Assembly: GCA_038239365.1 (NCBI GenBank)
Contig: JBBSEU010000301.1
Location: 1 to 6,716, forward strand
Length of the DNA: 6,716 nucleotides
DNA from: JBBRMW01 sp038239365
Lineage (GTDB): Bacteria > Chloroflexota > Anaerolineae > Aggregatilineales > UBA2796
Reading direction: 5' to 3'
Positions 1-6,692 of the stretch are shown here, one piece after another. The position numbers were made by a program, and so were the translations under genes. Position 1 is the first letter of the stretch. Each line of letters opens with the position of its first letter. Under the pieces are notes generated by a model, which saw nothing but the letters and a program-made list of their open reading frames with translations, made no database searches and was not told the DNA's origin.

Positions 1-6
1 ATTGCT

Positions 7-12
7 AAAGGA
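7..12 (+). promoter_or_regulatory. Ribosome binding site of ddl
   Basis: AAAGGA lies 8 bases before the ATG at 21, a normal Shine-Dalgarno distance. It decides the start against the ATG at 16-18, which reads Met-Gln-stop. Confidence 0.65.
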
Positions 13-20
13 ACTATGCA

Positions 21-1214
21 ATGACCAACTCCCCAGGACGGAAACAAACGGTAGGCGTCGTGTTTGGCAGCCGATCCGTTGAGCATGATGTGTCGATTGT
101 GACGGCGCAGCAGGTGATCAAGGCACTTGACGCGAACAAATATGAAGTCGTGCCGCTGTACATCACGCGCGATGGCAAATGGCTGACCGGTGCGCCGCTG
201 GCCGATCTGAACACCTTCAAGGCGCAGGATGTGAGCGAAATTGCGGGCGTCAGTGAGACGGTACTTTCGCCAAGCATTCAGCATCACGGCATCATCACGC
301 CGCCGATCACAGGCTTATTTGGGAGATCGGCGCTCAAAAAGATCGATGTGCTGTTCCCGGTGGTGCATGGCACACATGGTGAAGATGGCACGCTGCAAGG
401 GCTGTTTGAACTGGCGAACATCCCGTATGTAGGCGCGGGCGTGGCGGCGTCGGCGGTAGCAAACGATAAGATCATGACCAAAGCCGTGCTGGCTCAGGCC
501 GGACTCCCGGTAGTTGATGGCGTTGCGTTCAGTCGCCACGATTGGCTGACGGATCGGGCACGAATCGTCAAGCGGATCGAGGACAAACTGACCTATCCGT
601 TGTTCGTCAAGCCCGCCACACTCGGATCGAGCATCGGCGTTTCGCGGCCAGCCAATCAGTCGGCGGCACTGCTGGCGATTGACGTGGCACTCAACTTTGA
701 TCGGCGCGTGCTGGTTGAATCAGCGGTGACAGGTGTCACGGAAATCAACTGCGCGGTGATGGGCAATGACACGATCCGTCCCTCCGTCTTGGAGCAGCCA
801 ATTTCGTGGGAGCAGTTCCTGACCTATGAAGACAAGTACATGCGCGGCAGCGACGGCATGAAAGGCGCAGAACGCAAAATCCCCGCGCCGCTCGATGCCG
901 AACTGACCGCGCGCATTCGTCAAATGGCCGTCGATACGTTCAAGGCAGTGGATGGACGCGGCACGGCGCGCATTGACTTCTTGCTCAAAGAGGGCACAGT
1001 GTACGTGAATGAGATTAACACCATGCCCGGATCGCTGGCTTTCTACCTGTGGCAGGAAGAAAAAATGTCGCCCACCGCCGCCTGCGATGAACTAATCCGG
1101 CTGGCTTTTGAGGCGTTCGCGGAGAAGCGCCGCACGACTTACGATTACAAAAGTGGACTGCTGGCACACGCAGCGGCGCGCGGCTTGAAGGGGATGAAAG
1201 GCATCAAAAAATAG
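21..1214 (+). CDS. ddl: D-alanine--D-alanine ligase (ATP-grasp)
   Basis: Cytoplasmic enzyme that joins two D-alanines using ATP, supplying the terminal dipeptide of the peptidoglycan stem. The 397 residues show the full Ddl pattern. The N-terminal substrate motif SVEHDVS is at 19-25 (Glu21 expected to contact the first D-Ala). VHGTHGEDGTLQG is at 115-127, VKPA at 196-199 and the serine-loop LGSSIGVS at 201-208. The omega-loop DKY is at 271-273, RIDF at 317-320, and NEINTMPGS at 330-338, where Asp319, Glu331 and Asn333 are the expected Mg ligands. The Lys-Tyr of the omega-loop matches D-Ala-D-Ala ligases rather than VanA-type D-Ala-D-Lac enzymes, so I do not read this as a resistance ligase. 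The ending GSLAFYLW resembles clostridial-type Ddl. The last ~16 residues form an extra basic tail (Lys/Gly/Ala-rich). It is the first of three co-directional genes; any promoter lies left of the window or in its first bases. Confidence 0.95.
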   Translation: MTNSPGRKQTVGVVFGSRSVEHDVSIVTAQQVIKALDANKYEVVPLYITRDGKWLTGAPLADLNTFKAQDVSEIAGVSETVLSPSIQHHGIITPPITGLFGRSALKKIDVLFPVVHGTHGEDGTLQGLFELANIPYVGAGVAASAVANDKIMTKAVLAQAGLPVVDGVAFSRHDWLTDRARIVKRIEDKLTYPLFVKPATLGSSIGVSRPANQSAALLAIDVALNFDRRVLVESAVTGVTEINCAVMGNDTIRPSVLEQPISWEQFLTYEDKYMRGSDGMKGAERKIPAPLDAELTARIRQMAVDTFKAVDGRGTARIDFLLKEGTVYVNEINTMPGSLAFYLWQEEKMSPTAACDELIRLAFEAFAEKRRTTYDYKSGLLAHAAARGLKGMKGIKK

Positions 1215-1237
1215 CGGCACTGTATCAATCCCGGAAA

Positions 1238-1981
1238 ATGCGTTTGCGGCGTTTGCTCCATCGCTGGACAGACCCGATCCGCAGCTTGCCCGCCCATCGC
1301 CGCGCACGAAAAGCGTTAGCTGCCTTGCCCGATGGCGATTATTCAGCGGGCGTAGACGTGCCCTATGTGCCACAGTTTGCCAGCGCGGATCGCATTCAGG
1401 CGTATATTCACGATGGTTTTCACGGACGCGATGATCCGAACTGGCCTGAGTACGGCGCACCGGACGCGGATACCTATCACTTTTGGGCGCATCGGGCGTG
1501 CGCGATTGCCTGCCTCAAAATGGCGATAGCGGCGTTCGGCATTCATCCGCCATTGACGATGTGGGAACTGATCGCCGAAGGAATCGAAGTCGGGGGCTAT
1601 CGGACGCATGATGCAGTCGGGAAGTTCATTGATGAAGGTTGGTTTTATGATGGGTTGGTGGCACTTGGCACGCGGCACGGCCTGAAAGTGATCGGCGCGG
1701 CGTATGTCTCACCGCTGGATGTGTGCGCGATGATCCGTGATGGCTGGTTGGTTGCGCCCGCCGTCACACCAATGTTAGGTGAACCGGATCGGCTGCGCGG
1801 CTATGACGGTCATTTTGTGCTGGCCTATGGCTTTCATTGGCAAAATAGTCGCCCCGCCAGTTTCACGCTGCATAATCCGTCGGGGCGCATTGCATCTTTG
1901 CAAGTCGGGGCGGTGATCCAGGCGGCGCGGTTTGCGGCAGCCTTCGCTCATCGCTATATGGCGTTCCGGCCTGCTGTTTAA
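1238..1981 (+). CDS. C39-like cysteine peptidase domain protein
   Basis: A 247-residue protein that fits the C39-like papain-fold family (Peptidase_C39_2 type). VPYVPQF at 41-47 supplies the candidate oxyanion-hole Gln46. ACAIACLKM at 87-95 occupies the place of the family's CGPaaLaM, making Cys88 the candidate nucleophile, with Cys92 the alternative. GHFVLAYGF at 191-199 gives the candidate catalytic His192, and LHNPSG at 211-216 matches the usual 'DP' strand but with Asn213 instead of Asp. There is no signal peptide, membrane segment or ABC-transporter domain, so a cytoplasmic location is likely. The N-terminus is Arg-rich. The gene starts 23 bases after ddl, with only a weak GGAA near the ATG, so the start is less certain; TTG codons 3 and 6 are alternatives. 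The substrate is unknown. It may be a hydrolase or an acyl/peptidyl transferase; any cell-wall role is suggested only by the neighbour. Confidence 0.75.
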   Translation: MRLRRLLHRWTDPIRSLPAHRRARKALAALPDGDYSAGVDVPYVPQFASADRIQAYIHDGFHGRDDPNWPEYGAPDADTYHFWAHRACAIACLKMAIAAFGIHPPLTMWELIAEGIEVGGYRTHDAVGKFIDEGWFYDGLVALGTRHGLKVIGAAYVSPLDVCAMIRDGWLVAPAVTPMLGEPDRLRGYDGHFVLAYGFHWQNSRPASFTLHNPSGRIASLQVGAVIQAARFAAAFAHRYMAFRPAV

Positions 1982-1995
1982 CATCGGGCCAAGTT

Positions 1996-2000
1996 AGGAG
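1996..2000 (+). promoter_or_regulatory. Ribosome binding site of the PLP enzyme gene
   Basis: AGGAG ends 8 bases before a TTG codon at 2009. This spacing, together with family-typical N-terminal residues (KLETLAVHAG), supports TTG as the true start. Confidence 0.75.
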
Positions 2001-2008
2001 AAGCTACC

Positions 2009-3136
2009 TTGAAACTTGAGACATTAGCCGTTCATGCTGGCCGTGCCACTGACCCAACAACTGGGGCTGTAGCTCCCCCGATCATCCTTTCGTCTACCTT
2101 TGAGCGCGCCGCCGATGGCAGCTTTCCGCATGGGCACGTCTACACCCGCACTGAAAACCCGAACCGTCTGGCGCTTGAGGATTGTTTGCATCAGCTTGAA
2201 AGCGGCAGTTCGGCGGCGGCGTTCAGTTCGGGTTCAGCAGCCAGCGCCGCGATCTTCCAGGCGCTCCCGACAGGCAGTCATGTTATCGCGCCGTTGGACA
2301 GCTATACCGGGACGAAAATCCTGCTGCGTGATATTTTTGTCGCGCCGATGCTCGAAACGACGTTCGTTGATATGACCGATCTCGATCAAGTCCGGGCGGC
2401 GATTCGCCCCAACACGCGGCTGATCTGGACGGAAACACCCTCTAACCCACTTTTGAAGATCACCGATATAGCGGGTGTGGCGCAAATCGCACACCGCATT
2501 GGCGCATTGTGCGTTTGCGATAATACATGGTGTACGCCCGTCATACAGCAGCCGTTCAAGTTCGGTGCCGATGTGATCGTGCATTCGACGACTAAATATT
2601 TCGGCGGTCACAGCGATCTATTAGGCGGCGCGGTGATCTTTGCCGAAGACTCAGAATTTACCGCGCGTGTGAAACAGATTCAGGTACGAGTCGGTGCAGT
2701 GCCGTCCCCGTTCGATTGCTGGCTCATCTTGCGAAGTGTTGCGACCTTGCCCTGGCGAATGCGCGCCCACTCAGAAAATGCGGTGAAGGTGGCCGACTTT
2801 TTGGCAGAACACGTGCAAGTTGAAACTGTTTATTATCCCGGCTTGCCGACGCACCCCGGCCACCAGATCGCGGCGCGGCAAATGAGCATGTTCGGCGGGA
2901 TGTTATCGTTCACGGTACAGGGCGGACAGGCAGCAGCAATGAACGTGGCCGCGCGTGTTAAAATCTTCACCCGCGCGACGAGTCTGGGTGGCGTCGAAAG
3001 CCTGATCGAACATCGCGCCTCGATTGAAGGGGCGGGCACATCCACGCCCGATAATTTGCTGCGCGTTTCGGTTGGCCTGGAACACGCTGATGATTTGATC
3101 GATGATCTGAATCAGGCACTTAGCGCGGCAGATTGA
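2009..3136 (+). CDS. Trans-sulfuration family PLP enzyme (cystathionine gamma-synthase/lyase-like)
   Basis: A 375-residue PLP-dependent enzyme of the Cys/Met metabolism family, usual length for this fold-type I group, which works as a cytoplasmic homotetramer. It starts with TTG. The LETLAVHAG opening is at 3-11. YTRTENP at 45-51 carries the Tyr45 and Arg47 that bind PLP phosphate across the subunit interface. SSGSAA is at 73-78, and Tyr99 is the likely ring-stacking residue. TPSNP is at 143-147, and DNTW at 171-174 has Asp171 pairing with the pyridine nitrogen. Lys196 in HSTTKYFGGHSD is the Schiff-base lysine. SLGGVESLIEH is at 325-335, and LLRVSVGLEH at 350-359 has Arg352 for the substrate carboxylate. 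The SLGGVES form is common in cystathionine gamma-synthases, but the usual P-A-x-M-T-H segment after it is replaced by RASIEGAG. The exact reaction (gamma-synthase, gamma- or beta-lyase, or methionine gamma-lyase) cannot be fixed from sequence alone. It is the third gene of the ddl unit, 27 bases after the C39-like gene. Confidence 0.9.
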   Translation: MKLETLAVHAGRATDPTTGAVAPPIILSSTFERAADGSFPHGHVYTRTENPNRLALEDCLHQLESGSSAAAFSSGSAASAAIFQALPTGSHVIAPLDSYTGTKILLRDIFVAPMLETTFVDMTDLDQVRAAIRPNTRLIWTETPSNPLLKITDIAGVAQIAHRIGALCVCDNTWCTPVIQQPFKFGADVIVHSTTKYFGGHSDLLGGAVIFAEDSEFTARVKQIQVRVGAVPSPFDCWLILRSVATLPWRMRAHSENAVKVADFLAEHVQVETVYYPGLPTHPGHQIAARQMSMFGGMLSFTVQGGQAAAMNVAARVKIFTRATSLGGVESLIEHRASIEGAGTSTPDNLLRVSVGLEHADDLIDDLNQALSAAD

Positions 3137-3152
3137 TAATGCCGGGTTAACC

Positions 3153-5660
3153 TTATGGCACTTGTCCCAGACTCAAAATGTTATCGGCTACCGCAGCACC
3201 ATTTTGCCGCACACTCAAACGCTGCGGCCCCGGAAACGTATACATGCCAACTTTGACGGTCAGGGTCTGAAAGTCAGACGTTGGCACATCCAGCCAATAA
3301 TCAGTTTGCACGTTTTCGTCTTTATCCCAGATGAAAGTTGGATAGCTGCTTGGCCGTGCGTCCTGCTGACCGATCAACGTGCCCTTCGCATCTACCAGAT
3401 GTACAAAAATCGTGGCGTCCAGCGGCGGGCGTTGAACGTCCGACTGCCATGCTAGCTGCACATGAATGCGTCCACCTTCACGTGAAAGTTTGGCGGCGCG
3501 CAAGGTGAACGCATCCCCAAAAGTCGCATTGACTGGCCGTGCATCAGTTGGAAACGAAGGCGGCGCAGCTTGCGGGACTTTGAGCCAACCCACCGTCACC
3601 GGATAGGGAATTGGTTGGCCGGAGTCTATGGCCGCCGGAGAATAGTGACCGGGAAAAACGTACAGCCCGGCCACCAAACGATATGCGCCCGGCGGAAGGT
3701 CTTTGGGGATTTCGAGCGCGTGCTTGTCCGGCACACTGTCGCCCGTTTGCCACAACATGCCGGGGAACAACCAGCGCCAGATCAGATTATCATCGCCTGC
3801 TAAACGTTCATTGGCCTGCGTTTGAAGCTGCAAAAAGGAATGGTAGTAATGTGCCGTTGGATGAATGGCCTGCCAATCCAGAGTGTAAACGACAGTCTGA
3901 CCACGCACCGCATCAATGATCGTATCAGGGCCACGCCACCCGGTCAACCGAACTGCGCCATCGAAGATAGGGGCAGGCGGCGCGTTGCTGTTCAGGGCAT
4001 GTGGCTCAAAGTCGAGATTAAAACCTGCCGGGATCGTCCAGTATTTCCCTAACAGGCTGCCATCAGCGCGCGTCAAAGTCGAGGCCGTATCCAGTTGTTG
4101 AAGGAGTCGCGCGTACACCGCATCGGTAAACGGTGGGAGCAGGATGATTTTTCCGTCGGTGAGCAGTGCAAAATGGCGCGTATCGGTTTGCAAGCCGCGC
4201 CATTCAAGCATCCAGGGGATCACGATCTGAACGGAATCGGGCAGGTGATAGTGATCATCGACGGCGATCAAGTCAGGATAAGCAGACATGAGCCAGCTTC
4301 GCGTCATGGCAAGCGCCACCTGATCGGCAGGGACAAGTGTCGGCGTCTTTTGCGCGGCCAGCCATTCGGCAAAATCGCGGCGTTCAGGCCGAAAATACCA
4401 ATCGGCAGCAGACAATTGCGTGCCGTACATGGTGATCGTGTCGTGCTGCAACTGTACCCAGGCATCAAGGTAGGTTTGATGCGCGCCGAATACACCACTT
4501 CCAATAATTAGAATTGCCGCCGTCGCCTGTACGAGTCGTTGCGAAAACACAAGGCGCAACGTCGCCAATCGAATCAAACCATCGAAACCAAGTGCCGCGA
4601 TGATCGGAAAAATGGCGTACTCTCCGGCGATTCGCAGACCGTGTGGCACTTCGTCGGTTGCCAGCACCGGAATCGCTTGCAGAATAAGCAGTGACAAAAG
4701 CAGCGCCGATGCAGGCGTTTTGAAGCGTGCCAGCAAAACGATCAACCCGATCACGAATAAACCGTTGAAGATCGGCAGCAAAAGGGGTGCGGAGGCTGTG
4801 TTGTACTGTGGGTTGTTATCGCCTTTGCTGAAAAATTGGCCGATTAACCGTTCAACACGATTGCTGAGCGATGCGCTTACGCCGCTGCTCACATCCTGTG
4901 CACGCCCTAACACCGATTGCGGATAGGTCAGAAAACGCAGTCCGAGCGGCGCGACCACCAAACCAAACACGAAAAGCAGTGTGATCAGGTTGGGCAGCCA
5001 AACGCGCCATTGTTTGCGCCCGAACGCGATCAGACTGAGCAGCACAACTAGCACCGAAGCCGGGGCGCTGAATGCCGCCGTATAGGTATACATCGCCAGA
5101 CCGAGCGATAACCCGGCTAATATCCAATCGGGGCGGCGGTTGCGGCGGAGTCCGCGCAGCAAGAAGCCGATATACAACAGCAGGAATAAGGGCTGCAAAA
5201 TGCCCCGGTAGACCGAACGCGATAACGTGATATGGCCGAGTGCGACGGTCAGGGCTGCCGCCGCCAGAAGTGCGATCAAAATCTGTCGAATGCGGGTTAT
5301 GCCGGGGATGCTCTTTGCGAATTCTGAGGCTGCCCAATATGTCGCCGCGATGGTCAGGATGCCGATCAGCGTCGTCGTGAATCGAAACGTAAAGTTATGC
5401 GCCCCGAACAATGCCGCGCTGCCCGCCATGACGATCCCAAACAACGGATCGGGATGCCCAAAATCTTCGTAGAGCGGGTAAACGCCATGTCGACTGATCT
5501 GAAAGCCGTCCACGACGATCTCTGCTTCGTCGCTGCTCTGACCGATTGGCAGGTGGTTAAGCTGATCGATTCGCAACCATGCAGCGGCGCTCAATAAAAG
5601 CGCCGCGATCAGGTAAATGATCAGCCGGAAGTTATTTTTGTAAAAAGGGTCATTTCTCAT
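3153..5660 (-). CDS. GT39-like polytopic membrane glycosyltransferase with two C-terminal beta-sandwich domains
   Basis: An 835-residue membrane protein of the GT-C fold. Residues 11-29 form the first membrane helix, followed by an outer loop with SSDEAE (Asp44-Glu45), the usual position of the catalytic acidic residue in GT39/ArnT-type enzymes, and a second loop motif GHPDPLFG at 68-75. About ten further hydrophobic segments run to about residue 394, including LSRSVYRGILQPLF at 146-159, a motif often seen in these proteins. Residues 395-560 are a probable extracytoplasmic linker domain. Two related beta-sandwich-like domains follow (about 565-695 and 708-820), sharing a W-containing strand and a G-[LM]-Y-x-FPG ending at 665-671 and 805-811. 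The predicted role is transfer of a sugar from a polyprenyl-phosphate donor to lipid, glycan or protein outside the membrane; donor and acceptor are unknown. The start is supported because the next in-frame alternative (TTG, codon 23) would remove most of helix 1. No good ribosome binding site precedes it. Confidence 0.8.
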   Translation of the reverse strand: MRNDPFYKNNFRLIIYLIAALLLSAAAWLRIDQLNHLPIGQSSDEAEIVVDGFQISRHGVYPLYEDFGHPDPLFGIVMAGSAALFGAHNFTFRFTTTLIGILTIAATYWAASEFAKSIPGITRIRQILIALLAAAALTVALGHITLSRSVYRGILQPLFLLLYIGFLLRGLRRNRRPDWILAGLSLGLAMYTYTAAFSAPASVLVVLLSLIAFGRKQWRVWLPNLITLLFVFGLVVAPLGLRFLTYPQSVLGRAQDVSSGVSASLSNRVERLIGQFFSKGDNNPQYNTASAPLLLPIFNGLFVIGLIVLLARFKTPASALLLSLLILQAIPVLATDEVPHGLRIAGEYAIFPIIAALGFDGLIRLATLRLVFSQRLVQATAAILIIGSGVFGAHQTYLDAWVQLQHDTITMYGTQLSAADWYFRPERRDFAEWLAAQKTPTLVPADQVALAMTRSWLMSAYPDLIAVDDHYHLPDSVQIVIPWMLEWRGLQTDTRHFALLTDGKIILLPPFTDAVYARLLQQLDTASTLTRADGSLLGKYWTIPAGFNLDFEPHALNSNAPPAPIFDGAVRLTGWRGPDTIIDAVRGQTVVYTLDWQAIHPTAHYYHSFLQLQTQANERLAGDDNLIWRWLFPGMLWQTGDSVPDKHALEIPKDLPPGAYRLVAGLYVFPGHYSPAAIDSGQPIPYPVTVGWLKVPQAAPPSFPTDARPVNATFGDAFTLRAAKLSREGGRIHVQLAWQSDVQRPPLDATIFVHLVDAKGTLIGQQDARPSSYPTFIWDKDENVQTDYWLDVPTSDFQTLTVKVGMYTFPGPQRLSVRQNGAAVADNILSLGQVP

Positions 5661-5672
5661 AAGGTTACAAAC

Positions 5673-5697
5673 AAAAAAGGCCGGATTGCTCCGGCCT
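5673..5697 (-). terminator. Rho-independent terminator of the atp F0 genes
   Basis: Read on the - strand, a perfect 7-bp stem AGGCCGG/CCGGCCT (5691-5697 with 5678-5684) around a 6-base loop is followed by TTTTTT. It sits 22 bases after the TAG of the b/delta gene and ends the atpE-atpF transcript. The + strand has no T-run after the stem, so it acts in one direction only. Confidence 0.9.
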
Positions 5698-5719
5698 CTG
5701 AGAAAACGAGAACAGCGAT

Positions 5720-6418
5720 CTAGCGCAGACGGCCAGACATTTCGGCGAGACCAGCACGTACTGTGCCGTCGATGACCTTGTCACCCGCGCGCACCAGGAC
5801 ACCGCCCAACACCGCCGGATCGACTTTGTAGGTGATATTCTTTGCGCCCGTTTGTGCGGCGACGTTCGCCTTTTCCGGGTCAGTCAGCGGGAGCGCAGTC
5901 GTCACTTCAACCGTGTCGCCCAGATTCTTGAGGTCTGCGGCACTGGTTGAAAAGAACTGCGAAATCAACTGCTGCGATTTGTCCGCATCAAGCGATTGAC
6001 CGATCAGGTTTTGCGCGGCGGCCATCGCCAACTGCACAACCTGCGAACGAACTTCGCCCAGAGTAGCATTGCGCTCTTCTTCGGCGTCGTGACGGGCCTT
6101 CACGCGAATATTTTCTGCATCGCGGCGGGCTTCTTCGAGAACGACTTTGCCCTGCTCTTCGGCACGGCCACGCGCTTCTTCAACGAGACGTGCGCCTTCG
6201 GAGCGGCGTTCTTCGAGCATTTTTTGAGCGTCGCGTTCGGCGTTGGCGCGTGCTTGTTCGGCCACGCGCGCATCTTCGAGGCTCTTGGCGATGCGTGCCG
6301 CGCGGCTATCGAGCGCCTTGAGAATACGCGGCCAGGCCGCTGCCAGCGCGACGAAGATCAAGCCAAAGTTGAACAGTTGAACGACGAAAAACCCCGCATT
6401 GAGGCCAAGTTTTTCCAC
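5720..6418 (-). CDS. atpF: ATP synthase F0 subunit b fused to the C-terminal domain of subunit delta
   Basis: Peripheral-stalk protein of F-type ATP synthase, anchored in the cytoplasmic membrane. Residues 8-29 are the single membrane helix (LNAGFFVVQLFNFGLIF is typical of b), ending at Trp29-Pro30. Residues 31 to about 140 form a long Ala/Glu/Arg-rich coiled coil, the b dimer stalk. From about 168 to 232 the sequence switches to the conserved C-terminal part of subunit delta: VEVTTALPLTD at 170-180, YKVDPAVLGGVLVRAGDKVIDG at 197-218 and a final helix. The 232 residues exceed an ordinary b (about 160), but are far short of b plus complete delta: the ~105-residue N-terminal helical domain of delta is absent and the helix between the two delta motifs is shortened. 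The start is GTG at 6416-6418, chosen for an AGGAGG 5 bases upstream and because it opens directly at the b motif. It follows atpE by 20 bases and is followed by a terminator, with no F1 genes beyond. Confidence 0.88.
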   Translation of the reverse strand: MEKLGLNAGFFVVQLFNFGLIFVALAAAWPRILKALDSRAARIAKSLEDARVAEQARANAERDAQKMLEERRSEGARLVEEARGRAEEQGKVVLEEARRDAENIRVKARHDAEEERNATLGEVRSQVVQLAMAAAQNLIGQSLDADKSQQLISQFFSTSAADLKNLGDTVEVTTALPLTDPEKANVAAQTGAKNITYKVDPAVLGGVLVRAGDKVIDGTVRAGLAEMSGRLR

Positions 6419-6423
6419 TTTAC

Positions 6424-6429
6424 CCTCCT
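6424..6429 (-). promoter_or_regulatory. Ribosome binding site of the b/delta gene
   Basis: A perfect AGGAGG on the - strand, 5 bases before GTG at 6418. It lies in the 20-base gap after the atpE stop and supports the non-ATG start. Confidence 0.85.
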
Positions 6430-6438
6430 ACGGGAAAC

Positions 6439-6678
6439 TTAGAGAACGAACAGGATGATGAGTGCGACAACGAGCGCGTAAATGGCGACCGCTTCGGCGA
6501 ACGCGATACCGAGGATCATGTTCGTCTGGATCGCGCCACCCGCATCCGGGTTACGACCAATCGCTTGCAGCGCACCGTTGACCAACAAACCGATGCCGAC
6601 CCCTGGCCCGATCACGCCGATCATGGCGAGACCCGCACCGACAGCCTTCATCGCATTAACCAGATTTCCTTCAACCAT
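6439..6678 (-). CDS. atpE: ATP synthase F0 subunit c
   Basis: A 79-residue proteolipid that forms the membrane rotor ring of ATP synthase, of usual length. It is a hairpin of two membrane helices (about 9-34 and 54-77) joined by the polar loop Arg42-Asn43-Pro44. Helix 1 carries the glycine-rich GPGVGIG (24-30) needed for tight ring packing. Helix 2 carries Glu62, the ion-binding carboxylate, in IAFAEAVAIY. The positions that coordinate sodium in Na+-type rings (Gln in helix 1, Ser after the Glu) are Ile29 and Ala63 here, so proton coupling is expected. The ATG at 6678 has an AGGAGG 8 bases upstream. atpB (subunit a) would be expected to the right, outside the window. Confidence 0.96.
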   Translation of the reverse strand: MVEGNLVNAMKAVGAGLAMIGVIGPGVGIGLLVNGALQAIGRNPDAGGAIQTNMILGIAFAEAVAIYALVVALIILFVL

Positions 6679-6686
6679 GAAAAGAG

Positions 6687-6692
6687 CCTCCT
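6687..6692 (-). promoter_or_regulatory. Ribosome binding site of atpE
   Basis: A perfect AGGAGG on the - strand, 8 bases before the atpE ATG. The 24 bases to its right, up to the window edge, show no stop codon or promoter I can recognise. Confidence 0.85.

Noticed and set aside
21..1214. VanA-type D-Ala-D-Lac resistance ligase
   Set aside because: The omega-loop keeps the Lys-Tyr pair of D-Ala-D-Ala ligases and no vanH or vanX partner is adjacent.
1092..1460. 122-residue open frame on the - strand across the ddl/C39 junction
   Set aside because: It overlaps two supported genes in antisense, is Arg/His-rich and of low plausibility, and matches no family I recognise.
3137..3152. Palindrome GGTTAACC between the convergent stop codons as a shared terminator
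   Set aside because: No loop and no T-run in either direction; the 16-base gap holds no convincing terminator.
4095..4511. 138-residue open frame on the + strand inside the glycosyltransferase gene
   Set aside because: Antisense shadow of a continuous 835-residue frame with clear membrane helices and domain structure.
6060..6290. Repetitive TTCTTCG/GCGTTC-like pattern that could look like a DNA repeat
   Set aside because: It is the codon pattern of the Glu/Ala/Arg coiled coil of subunit b, not a true nucleotide repeat or CRISPR array.
5996..6442. 148-residue open frame on the + strand opposite the b/delta gene
   Set aside because: It is antisense to a well-supported coiled-coil gene; its Phe/Ala-rich content mirrors the Glu/Arg/Ala codons on the other strand, and it has no recognisable domain.
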